Assembly: GCA_934045905.1 (NCBI GenBank)
Contig: OW203766.1
Span: 28,638,309-28,702,308, forward strand
Direction of reading: 5' to 3'
DNA: 64,000 nt
DNA from: Leuctra nigra
Taxonomy: Eukaryota > Arthropoda > Insecta > Plecoptera > Leuctridae
Below, in pieces: positions 21,701-35,100 of the stretch (position 1 is the stretch's first letter; every line of letters starts with the position of its first letter). The notes under the pieces were generated by a model. The model saw only the letters and a program-made list of their open reading frames with translations. It ran no database searches and was not told the DNA's origin. The translations under genes and the position numbers were made by a program.

Positions 21701-24700
21701 GCTGATTTTAGAGTCGACATAGCAAAATAAACACGAACGTTTAACAAAAATATGTGCCTTTACTAATGAAAAATATGAAAAAATTGTACATTTTGCGTAC
21801 ATTGAATTGTACAAAAGTTGAATGCTCACGTGACCCTTGTCGGATTGTTTTGTTCTCAAAGTTACAATATTAACGACGTCTTGTTGTCATGGTTAGGACC
21901 CGCCAGTGACTGTTCTGAGGAAGAATGGTTCGGAGTACCAGGTTGTCGGCGGGGTGAATGCCTGGAGATGGGACGCGCTACAACACAGTCTCAACGTCTC
22001 GTGAGTATACCTTCTTGATTGTGGAAGCAGTCAAATTCATTGAGCGAGCGATTCCATTTTACTCTTTTGGAACGGACCTCTGTTTTTTTTGTTATTATTT
22101 CTGTTACTGAGGCTATAGTTTTTCTTCGATCGAGCTGAAATTTTGCCCACATGTACCCAGTGGCTTAGGAACGTTTTCAAAGTTAGGGGGGGCAAGGAGG
22201 TCACGCCAGAAAAGAAATTCCCGTCAACAAGAAGGGGTCTGGGGCGACAGCCCCAGCCGCCGGCGGCGAAAATTTTGGAAAATTAGAGGTTGAAATGGTG
22301 TAGAAATGCTATTTTAAATCGTTTTAATATGACTAGAATGGTAGTGAAAATTTGTTTTATTTACTAAATGAAGTATAACTATGAATGATGACTCCAATTC
22401 CTAATAATAAAGTACGAAAAGTAATACTTACTACTATCATTACTAAAAAAATTCACAGCATACGCAACTGGAGTTACAATAATTAAAAAAGTGTCATCAA
22501 GCATTAAAAAATAAAATTATTTTTTAAATTTTTAAAAACATTTCTGCCACTTTTTTTAGTTGTAAACCCAGTTACATATTCTGGGGATTTTTGTAGTATA
22601 ATGGCAGGTAATAGTAGAAGGTTCAAATAATATAACCTCACGTTCAATTTGAGTCTGGGGAGCGCATTAGAATATAATACGCGGGTCTGGGCCGCGTAGA
22701 CCGAGAAAATTTTTGAATTTCAATGTGAATTTAATGCATTTTAACGCGATTTTAACACAAATATTGGTCGATTTGACAATTTAAATTCTTAAATTACTAC
22801 TATTAAAATATTATACTATTTATTTTTTGCCCCCCTTTGCCCCTCTTCCCTGAAAGTTGGGGGGGGGGTATTGCACCCCCCCCCCCCCCCCCCCCCGCGG
22901 TTCCTACGCCACTGCATGTACCTACGAACTATATCAACAACTGAAGATATCAACAACTATCTCATTGGTTCCGTTGGACAAGCCACGATCAGCCCGGCAG
23001 TGCTTAACACTTACAAAGAAACTGTACGGAATGCAGGCATTGATGAGCTCCATTTTACTCCTGTTAGCGAGGACAGTGGTCTGGATATAATAAAGGGAAT
23101 CAAATCAACAGCCTCTGGTGCAGACCTTATTACAATCAAGATGCTATCACTGTGCCTCCCCCATTGCCTCACCAGTCTTACCGACATAATAAATTGTTCG
23201 CTAAAGACCAGCAAATTTCCCACAGCTTGGAAGGTGGGGATAATTACACCTTTACCTAAAATCAGCAACCCTTTAGAACTGAAGGATCTTCGTCTAATAA
23301 CTATCCTTCCAACGCTTTCCAAGATTTTGGAGAAAGTTGTCTTCCTGCAGCTGAGCCGGTTCGTAGAGGACAACCAGATCCTTCCAGACACTCAGTCAGG
23401 TTTTCGCAAAAACAGAAGCACCACTCTGCTAGACATATGCGACACGGCTATAGGCGCAATGGACCGTGGACAGGTCACGTGTCTTGTACTTCTCGACTTT
23501 TCGAAAGCCTTCGACACCATCAATCACGAGTTTCTGCTAGCTGTACTTAAATACAATGGGTTGAGTACAGAGGCAGTGAGCTGGTTCTAGAGCTACTTGA
23601 ATGGACGGACTCAGAGAGTACAAGTCAGTCGTGGAGGTATAAAGAAAATATCTTTACCATTACCAACATCAATGGGGGTACCCCAGGGCTCGATACTTGG
23701 ACCAACTCTCTTCATCATCTACACTGCCGACCTCCAGAGTACGATCATCAATAGCATGTGCCATACTTACGCTGATGATACCCAACTTTTCTACTCATTC
23801 TACCCTAAAGACACTCTCCAAGCCACACTGAAAATCAATGAAGATTTGGTAGCAATCTCCTGTTGGGCAATGGATAGAGCACTCATACTGAATCCAGTCA
23901 AATCAACTGTGCTCCTTCTTGGTACTCCCCATCTTCGCGAACAATCATTACAACACGACCCTCAGATAAAAATTGATGATATCACCATACCAATTACTGA
24001 CAGCGCTAAGAATCTTGGTCTTGTGGTGGATAGCAATTTAAAGTTCACGCAACACTTAAAATCACTGAAAAGATCATCATATGGAAAATTAAAATCACTA
24101 AACAGCTTCAAATCCCTTCTCCCACCATTTGCTAAACTAGCGTTGACTAATGCACTGGTTCTCTCGCAAATCGAGTACTGTGACGTAGTCTATGGCCCTT
24201 GCCTCACAGTCACAGCTCATGATGCATACGAGTTGCAGAAGATACAAAACTCATGCGCCAGATTTGCTTACAATATTAAGAGATCAGCTCACATTTCCCT
24301 ATCCATTAAAAAAGCAAGGTGGTTAAAAATTGCTGACCGAAGACAACTGCATCTACAGTGCATCACACACAAGATTCTCCATTCCGATAAACCGGCATAT
24401 CTTCGATCCAAGCTCTAAAGAAGAGGCGATGCATACTCAGTCAAGATCAGACACAAAGGGCGACTGAGCATTCGAACCCATCGACGTACTAAGTTCAAAT
24501 CGTCATTCTCATACATGGCGGCTGCGTCCTACAACGACGTCCCGGAGGAGTTGTACACCGTACGTCCAGCTACATTCAAGAGAATGCTCAAGACACTAGC
24601 CTTGCAGAAATCTTAGCTCTAGATCACCTCAAAACCACACTATCATTCTCATTCTTGTTGTTATCACCACTTATCATTATCAGTATCCCATTTAATTCTA

Positions 24701-26002
24701 TGTCATATACTTATATTTTATCCAATTACATATATATTTTACAATTATTCCTAATATTAAATATAATTATAGTTAATTATATATTTATACCTCATTCTAA
24801 TATGGTTGTATGGAAGATCATTATGTACTTATTGTATACAAATAATGAATGCCGCCTATTTTGTATTTTTCGCAAAATAAAGATGATTTGAATTTGAATT
24901 TGAATATCTGGGCGTTGCAGACCCTAATTTCTTTTTTTTAAATCCATTTATTGGTTCAAATTTAAATAAATATCTCCTGATAGGTTGAAAAATGAAAGTG
25001 GTCTTCCATAAATCTGATCAAACTCATATTTTGCAGGGTCGTTCAGACCAACATTGTCTCTTATGGCGTTTTCCACTGGCTGCACTGGGGCTGCACTGAA
25101 ATGACGTCACCATACAAAACTCAATGCAAATTTCAAACGGAGTGCAGCACCAGTGCGGCCAGTGGAAAACGCCATTATTTTACATTAATTTTCATCCCAA
25201 TCCTCTTCTATAATGTGCACTTTTCACGCATGCGCATATCGCGTATGTCCGGGTGTAACGGGTGTCCTGTATGTCCGACAATGGAAATGAATCGAACTGT
25301 CATTTCAAAACGTCAATATGTCAGCACGAATCTTTATATCCACTTCCAAGTAAGTTATAACAATAATTCGTTAAAATAATATACGAAATCACATTCTACA
25401 TACCTGATTAATGATTTAACTCCGTTTCACTAACGTTTGACAGTATGTTGAGAGAAATTACATGAGAAGCAAGAGTTTAGCCTAGAGAGCCTGTAGCCAA
25501 TTCTCGCCCATGGAAAAACAGACAATAGGGTAGTCTCCTCATGTTTTCTTAAGTTTAAATTAAAAACTAGAGGAAAAATGATAAATGTCAATACTTGTTT
25601 TCCTTGTCTTGTCCGTCATTTTCATTGTCAAAACTCGCATTGAAATATCGCCTAGCATTCAGGCTGGTAAAACGGAGTTGGACAACATGAACGATTATCT
25701 AGTCGGGCGATAGCTCGACGCTGCCAAGCACAGTCTTTTACGAGGTATACTTTTTATAAACGGCGAGCTTACTTCCACAGACTTATCCAGCAACGGCTTA
25801 AGTGGTGATTTCGGGGTATCGGCTCGCATAGACGCAGTTTGAAATGGAAGTTAAAAACCATGGTTATCTGGTATTATTAGCCACCTGACAACACCTACCA
25901 AATTTCAAAGGGCTGCGATCATCCCTTCAGGGTGAAAATTGGGCCTGAATCATGTTAAAATCACACTTTCAGCTAGTTAGTTAGTTAGTTAGTTAGTTAG
26001 TC

Positions 26003-26043
<41 letters not shown>

Positions 26044-26044
26044 C

Positions 26045-26107
<63 letters not shown>

Positions 26108-29100
26108 CTTAGTTAGTTAGTTAGTTAGTTACTGCCCACGTCTCTACGATTGCTCTCGTCTACAGGTCGCATCTTTCAGTCTAGAGAGTTGAAATTTGGC
26201 ATGATCATAGACATTAATTCCTCATGCTCTCTTTTGCAAAAATCGATGAAAAATTTTAACCGGAAGTGAAGTTATTACAATTTTAAATTTTATAAAAGTC
26301 AAACGGGTCCATCTAGAGTTATGAAAATTGGCAACATTAAAGACAATACATTGCTAGACACTCCACTTCAAGAAAAACCAAACATTTCTCACCGGAAGTA
26401 GTAAAATTATCAATATTTATGTTCCGCTCTTCCTCTTGGAGGTAGAACACAGCTGCTGCAGACATTGTTCGTCTCACTAGCGCATTCACTGTAGGCAAGT
26501 GCTAGCTACGATTGTATTCCTGGTGGTCGTGAGATCGATTCCACGAAGGGCTAAATTTTTTTATTTTTTTTATTTACTTCCTTCATTTTGGCGTTCAGGT
26601 TAAGTGTTCAAAATGATAATCCGATATGCATTCAACGCTTACTTTAGGTACACTTTTAATATTTTACTTATATGGATTATAATCATTATTTGACAATACA
26701 CGTTAAAAGTTGCAATATTAAAACAATTCGTGGTTAAAACAGAATTTTGGGGGCTCGCAGTTACTAAACTAGAAAAAGGCTCAATTAGGCGTTCAAAACT
26801 TTTAAATTGTCAAAATGAAATATCAAATACCAAACTTACTTGGGAACTATAGCGTTAGTTACAATTAGCCCTCATGTGCCGCAACAAAATTCAATACTTC
26901 GGACAAGCGGTGCTAAAAAATTAAAAATATCCAATCAAGAAAGAAATTTGTGTCCGAATTTCCACTGTACACTTGAGTTTTCAATCTATTTATAGATTCG
27001 TAACAAACGCTTTTGGAAGAATACCGAAACCGTTTGATTGACAAAATGTTATTGTTGGCATTTTACAGACGAAATGTTACCTTATAGCCGGTACAAATGA
27101 AACGATCGATAGTTTTTAATTTTGGCAGAATAAAGATAACATATTGCTTTACACAACACTTGAAAACAAATCGAAACAATTGTATCGTAACAGAAGTTGT
27201 TGATAACAACTAAATCGTTAGATTTTCAACGCTACAAATAAAACGGTTCGATCGAGAGTTTTGATATGACCATCCAAATACCTTGTAACAAGTTGGCCTA
27301 TCTAGGTTCGAAAAATTAACTTTAAATATAATAATGTTTGCTTGAAATAGGTTTAAAGAATGAACAAGCTTGTAGCATGGCATTCTTAGAGTCAAGGTTA
27401 ACTGAATACAAAGTAATTAATTAGAATCATTATGTAAACTTACAATCTTAAAATTCAACAGCAATCAAAATATAGACAAAAATATAACGAGCAATCAAAT
27501 AAGTTTAACAATGTGCAATTATATCAAGAAAGTGAGTGAATCCATATAAAAAGTATGTGACCTTACCTAAATTGTGATGTCACCACGTAATAACAAGTGA
27601 ACCAGTCATTGTGATAACGCTACAAAACCAGTCAGCCAGACTAGTTTTCAGTGATTCCAAGAAAAGCATGGGCTTACGTGCAGAAAGAAAAGTCGTTTCG
27701 CGCGTTTCCGAGATGACAGAATGCCTAAAAATAGCTACCACGTGTGCGAGGCCAACCAATCATATTCTTTGGCGGTAAACCGAGGTGAGGGGGTATAAAA
27801 CGTCAAGCTACCAGCCAAACTTCATCAGTCGGAGTTTTCTCAGGCAGTGAGACCTGTCTCGTGAACCAGTGAAGCCAGTGGGCGAATATAGTATAACTTC
27901 AACGGGACAGTGCCGACGTGATCAAGACCATTAAACGTAAAGTAACATTTTTGTACAAACTTAAAAAATTAATAAAATCAATCTTCAAGCCAAAATGCAG
28001 AGGCATATAGTATCGCATTACAATTTTCGTTTATCAGTGATCAACTGAACAGTTTCAAGTTTTTCAACATATAAAAGTATTAAAGTCAGTGACTTGCACA
28101 CTCCGGGAGGATCCGACGAGTCTGCAGCCACGAACGTCATCAGCCTGAGCCAACTTGAACCAACTGCCAGAGGAGGTCACTCCTTGTGCACAGCCTGCTG
28201 GACGTCCTGGTAACCAAAGGGGTTACCCAGACATCATCACATCGCGACTGAAGGGGTGACATATCCGGTCACTCAACTGCTATTGAACAGGAGTTCAATA
28301 GACCTACTGCTCGAGGGTCAACGCCATCTACTGTTTACTTCACGCAAGGCGACATCATCACTACGGCTGACGTATCGAACGTAATATTATACATAATAAA
28401 TTTGATTGCTCCTTTCACATCAATGAACATTTATTTTCTTTGTAATAAACAGATTATAATATTGCTGATTCTTTGTGTTCTACCCTCTGAGCCAAATCCC
28501 GCAGGTTTCAACCTAGGTACTCGTCTTCTGACAAATAGTAGACTCTTCGACCGACCGACTGATGATGACCTTGTTGCCTTGATTTGATCTGACATTGCGT
28601 TGTATGTACTCGGCGGCAATAAATCAGACGGCTTTCGTCTTTGCTATTGAAAGGTTCTCTGTTTACGAAACACAGCATTTTGCATTACCATCCGGACTTT
28701 ATTTAAATTTGTTGTAAGCATCTGGAAGCGTTTACGCTTTTGTGACATATAAAAGTGAACTAGGAAGAATTTAAAAATTTTCGTTATTCACATGACTCAA
28801 AGAAGTGAACTTTTAACAATTTAAAAGTTGAGATAACTCAAATTCAACCAAAAGAGATTGACCCTTTCGTTATACTAACTTTGGAACTATTGGAAGAAAA
28901 ACAGAAAACTTTGGACAAGAAGTGACGTTGTTGGCGTTAACAATGTAATGATAGGTAACACTTAATGATCAATGAAAGCTGCTATAAACTTTTACCCCAT
29001 ATGACATGCTGTACAAAAACAAAAAATTGTAAAAAAACTGCCAAGCACCTTCCCACTTAAAACAATTGAGATCTAAAAGAAGGGCCAAGCAACAATATAT

Positions 29101-32100
29101 TGTTTAAACATTTTCGCACTTAAAATTCGTGAAATCATTTCGCCCAGTTACTGCCGCCAAGCACAACACTATACACCTAACGTTGTGTCCAAATTTGAAA
29201 AAATAAAATCTAAGTGCACCATCATTGTAAACTTAAAAAAAATTATAAAAATTAAAAACGACTTAAAAAATAAATTTAAATCGAAATTAAAATTTAAAAA
29301 TAAAGCTTGGCGCATTGAATTTGCACCGACCGTAGATTCTTCTATCTTCTTCCTACTTTCTGTCTTTCTTCGGCTCCTTTATCGTCATATTCTTTCTTTC
29401 GTCGTCTCCTTTGTCGTCATCTTATTCTTATGTTGCCCTCTTCTTGACACAGTGCGCACAGCTTTATTTTTAATTTTTTTAATTTCGATTTTAAATTTAT
29501 TATTTAAGTCGTTTTTAATTTTTATAATTTTTTTAAAGTTTACAATGATGGTGCACTTAGATTTTATTCTTCAAATTTGGACACAACGTTAGGTTTATAG
29601 TGTTGTGCTTGGCGGCAGTAACTGGGCGAAATGATTTCACGAATTTTAAGTGCGAAAATGTTTATACAATATATTGTTGCTTGGCCCTTCTTTTAGATCT
29701 CAATTGTTTTAAGTGGGAAGGTGCTTGGCTGTTTTTTTACAAGTTTTTGTTTTTGTATGACGTAGACAGCAATGTTATCAGCAACCGGTCTCATCATGAT
29801 TATACATTGGGTTTATGTGATTCAATACACGTTTTTGACGTCAATTGTCCCTTGGGTCGTTCTTGCGCTCTCGATAAGTGACTCATTTCATTCAGATTCG
29901 ATTACAACTTTCCTACTACTAGTATTTAACCCACAGAATAAATTTTTTGATCATTGAGATCAGAAACATGTATATTTTTAAAATTCCACGTATTTATTTC
30001 ATTCTACATTCTAAGAGACTTCCCTATTCGACACTAAAAGCACCGTGTAGAGAACAGCTTACTTCACACTACTAAATTTAAGGTGACGGCAGCAGGGCTT
30101 CAAACGTGAAATCTGCTGCAATGTTAAACTCAGACCAGGTCTATAGAATGAAATGTCAAGGTCAAGTCAAGGTCTATTGATCGTACAGAACGGATACTAG
30201 CGCAGCGTTTTGATAGAAGTACAAACTAGATTTGTTTTGAATCTTACCTCGGTAGATACAAAACCATGGTCAAACAAGGATTCACTTTTAAATCAACTCC
30301 TTCAATTATAAATAAAACATCCTTAATGAAATTCCCCGTTCTCGAGTGTTTTCATTCTCTTTTTAAATGAATTAACTGCCCAATAACCTAAGATAAGGTG
30401 CATCTGACATTTAGATCAAAGATTTCATTTTAATTGACTATCAATTAATGAAGAGAGATGATGTACTGGATCTAGTGATAAAACAGTTCCGATAACTGCC
30501 AAATCGTACACTGGCGCTAGTATCTGTTCTGGATTCTCGTCCGGGGGTGCGTTCCACAGCATTTCCTTCTGCGAGTTCCGCTCGTAATTCGTATTCAAGT
30601 GTTTCCATGGTAAAGCATTCATCTGCCGTCACCTTAAATTTAGTAGTGTGAAGTAAGCTGTTCTCTACCCGGTGCTAAAAGTACCTAGAGAGTGCGCTAG
30701 TAAATTTATAAGATGGACGCTCCCGCGAGTACAATCCCAGCGCGTGCGTACATTTACATACAAGTCACTTAGAAGTCAATCGTAACGAGTTCAGTAAAGA
30801 GTTATAAATACATCGCGAAATAACAGAAATTGATGCTTACCTCAGTGTCAACAATCAAATACAATTGGCAAATTTCATTACAGCACACATTCATTCAAAT
30901 TCTTGTGAAAACGAGTTGCCTATTCACCAAAAGCAGCATTTGACAGATTGCAATTGTTTGAACGATGCGTCAAGAAAAATGTGTGTTCAGAAGGCCGTGA
31001 GAAAAACAATTTGGATCTGTCAAATGGTGATTTTTGGTGAATAGACAACTCGTTTTCACAAGAATTTGAATGAATGTGTGCTGTAATGAAATATGCCGAT
31101 TGTATTTGATTGTTGACACTGAGGTAAGCATCAATTTCTGTTATTTCGCGATGTAATTATAACTTTTACTGAACTCTGCCTAAACGCGCTCTGTGCGCAT
31201 GTGCACAAGTAGGTACTCGTGGTATAGATGTTAACTACTTAACTTTTTCCGCTAGGTGGCGTTTTGCAACTTTTAGTGTCGAATTGCCGAAACTTTCAAA
31301 TTGGCGCAGGAGGCCGTGATATCTTTTAAATATGAAATGAACTCTTGGGACCTTGACTTAGTAGGAACACGGGTACAGCAACAAAATGGAAATAGATGTT
31401 ATTTTTGGGGTTGCAAATGGTGAGGGTTGTGGGGGGGGGGGGGGGGGGAGTAAGTGAACTTTTAAGCCCGAGTACATACCTAACGTCGCAACTTCTCATT
31501 AGTATATTGACAGTTACGTTTTGGGAATCAAAATTATACTAAAACTATCGGTGATGTTGATGTGAATTGTGCATAGATGCAGACTTTTATGTCATCAGGA
31601 GGCAAGTAAGATCACGTGACAGCTTTCAGCCAATGAGAGAGCTGCTTTGGTTTAATCTATACTTGATAGAGTATCACATGTTTTCTTAGAAACTTTTTAA
31701 AATCTTTTTACCAATTTTTCATTTTTCATTACCTGTGTATTCATTGGGCCGTCATTTTTAAAGTCGCGTATTTCTTTCTGTATAATTCAATCATTTATGA
31801 TTTCAGATTTGTAACGTGGATTCGTTTATAATTTTAATCTATTGTATACCGAGTGGCACAAAAAAATCACCCTGATTGAGAGCTCAAACCCTGAGCCCTG
31901 AGCTCAAATAGCGCGCGTCCAGAAAACTTCCAATGGCCGGGACGCTGTTTCTTCAAAACTACGTACGATATCAAGCTGAAAATTTCAAACTATAAAAAAA
32001 AGATTAAGATCGATTGAATAAAAATTTCAATCAATATCAATATCAATATATGGAACGAAAGTTATTGAATCTAAAGTTGAGCTTGATAACAGAATAATGG

Positions 32101-35100
32101 GAAAAAATTCACTTTTATAACTTGTGTATAATAAAATTTAGAAATAATGTATACATATTCAGATTTTACGCTCAAATTTAATATTCCATAAATTTCGTTC
32201 TATTCATTTAAATTGATTGACATTTTTACACAATCGATCTTAATATCTTTTCAATATAATTTGAATTTTCAGCTTGATATCGTACATAGTTTTGAAGAAA
32301 CAGCGTCCCGGCCATTGGAAGTTTTCTGGACGCGCGCTATTTGAGCTCTGTATAATACATTTTTTGACGACCAAATTTGAACAGCTGTAACTTTTTTCCT
32401 ACAATAGTAATGTTTTTGAAACTTGCACGTATTACATTTTGGTATGTTATCTAATATGTGTACAAATTTCAGAATCATATCTATAATAGTTTCGATATAG
32501 TGACTTCTCAATCAGGGTGATTTTTTTGCGCCACCCGGTAGATATGTAATATTCCAAGTAGGTATTTGTTTTAGTAGTGTTTAACGTCGCACTGTTCTGT
32601 GTCTAACCGTATGGCGACGGATTAATGATTATGATGATGGGAGATGATGGTGAATAGTAGGTAAAGATGGAAAGTAGGAAGGAGGCGGTCGTGGCCTATA
32701 AGTTGGGTATACCTTCCCAACATTTGCCTGTCGACTGAGGCAGTGTTGAATCCAGGCATACCTCGGGGGGAGGGGGGGGGGGTACTGCCTCCCCCCGAGG
32801 TATGCATGTGCCCTCTTCGGCACAAATACCTATTCAAAATACCTTCAAAATAATATGTGAAAAAAACACGTATAAAAATAGACGGATCATGTCAAAAACC
32901 TTCCAAAACTGTTAGAATTGAGTTAAAATTCCAAAAATTTTCCGGGGCTATGCGCCCCGGACATGCATCCTGATAAGTTCAATAAATGTACCTATTATTA
33001 AATCTCTTAAACTATTTTTTGGATATTTTGCAATTTATAATTCCCCAAAATAGCTATACACTGTGATTCAAAATTGTACCTAAACGAATGACCTTGATCA
33101 AAAATTTTCTCGGGGGCTATGCCCCCGAACCCCCTGTTTTCCACTGTGACTTTTCAAAATATATTACGTATAAATAATTGCTTTGTGCTTTGTACAACTA
33201 CAAGCATATTCATATATTAACTTACCCCCCCCTTCCCAACAGCAACATTAAAAAAGTACCCCAAAAAAATGCCACCCCCAACTATTAAAGTGCCCCTCCC
33301 GAGAAAAATGTCTGGATTCAACACTGGACTGAGGTAATACCACGAACAAAACCGTCAGGAAGGACGCTTTTTAACATTTCCCAAATATTGGTAGTTGGTG
33401 ATAAATTAATCATAAATGCGAATCACACAACTTACAATTTGTAAGCGGGTCCCTCTAGTCAGTCAATAACGTATGAAGTATCGAAATGTTGTTTTCCACT
33501 GCCTCATGAATCTGATTTGCTTTAGGTACCAGAGTCTTTAGATGCTATTTTCAAGTTTCCATGAAAAGCATACTTTTATGTTGATTGAGTGGATCAATTA
33601 TTTCAATTCAATATGGATGTAAATGTTTTCTGTGCGTTTGGTACGGAATTCCGGTTCGAGGTGTTGCGCGTATCCGTGCTCGCTCATCAACGCGTTACTA
33701 AGAGCGTTTTCCTAGTTTAGCATATTTATGACGTCTTTGCCAGTATCCGAACGAGAGCGCTAGTCATTTATGTTTTGGTCTATTGTGACTCCAGGGCAGT
33801 TCTATAACTTTAAAATTCCGGATTCGGCCCTATACAATTCGCTGCATTGCAATGTTAATCCAAATGGCCGTGAATCGTATTCGGGCCGAATCCGGGATTT
33901 TAAAGTTATAGAATAACTGCCCAGTCGTGTATTTGCTGCCTTCGGTAAAATTTCAACGGATGGAGCTTGATTACATGATTCCCAAACTGTACTATGCAAC
34001 ATCGGGCTTTCTCTTCAACCTCTCAAGTAGGTACAAAACAGTGTGTATCAAAGAAACAAACAACCGACGTTACACTGACGATGTTACAATGGTCATATGA
34101 CGACTAGTGGGCAAAGAGGGTGGAAGATCGTGTCCTTCCCCACAGGTTCTCCGTGCGCACGCCTGCAGCGGGCTTCTACGGCGACAAGTCTGCGAACGGC
34201 TCGTGGAGTGGGGTCATGGGGATGGCCCAGCGGGGGGAAGTGGACTTGATCATGTGTTCTTCTCCACAGGTTCTCCGTGCGCACGCCTGCAGCGGGCTTC
34301 TACGGCGACAAGTCTGCGAACGGCTCGTGGAGTGGGGTCATGGGGATGGTCCAGCGGGGGGAAGTGGACTTGATCATGTGTCCTTCTCCACAGGTTCTCC
34401 GTGCGCACGCCTGCAGCGGGCTTCTACGGCGACAAGTCTGCGAACGGCTCGTGGAGTGGGGTCATGGGGATGGCCCAGCGGGGGGAAGTGGACTTGATCA
34501 TGTGTTCTTCTCCACGGGTTCTCCGTGCGCACGCCTGCAGCGGGCTTCTACGGCGACAAGTCTGCGAACGGCTCGTGGAGTGGGGTCATGGGGATGGCCC
34601 AGCGGGGGGAAGTGGACTTGATCATGTGTTCTTCTCCACGGGTTCTCCGTGCGCACGCCTGCAGCGGGCTTCTACGGCGACAAGTCTGCGAACGGCTCGT
34701 GGAGTGGGGTCATGGGGATGGCCCAGCGGGGGGAAGTGGACTTGATCATGTGTCCTTCTCCACAGGTTCTCCGTGCGCACGCCTGCAGCGGGCTTCTACG
34801 GCGACAAGTCTGCGAACGGCTCGTGGAGTGGGGTCATGGGGATGGCCCAGCGGGGGGAAGTGGACTTGATCATGTGTTCTTCTCCACAGGTTCTCCGTGC
34901 GCACGCCTGCAGCGGGCTTCTACGGCGACAAGTCTGCGAACGGCTCGTGGAGTGGGGTCATGGGGATGGCCCAGCGGGGGGAAGTGGACTTGATCATGTG
35001 TCCTTCTCCACAGGTTCTCCGTGCGCACGCCTGCAGCGGGCTTCTTCGGCGACAAGTCTGCGAACGGCTCGTGGAGTGGGGTCCTGGGGATGGCCCAGCG

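Noticed and set aside
25973..26134. Interstitial telomere repeat
   Set aside because: The unit is TTAG, not TTAGG, and no telomeric context is present.
29185..29881. Two 93-135-residue ORFs
   Set aside because: They lie across the arms and loop of a foldback element and have no domain.
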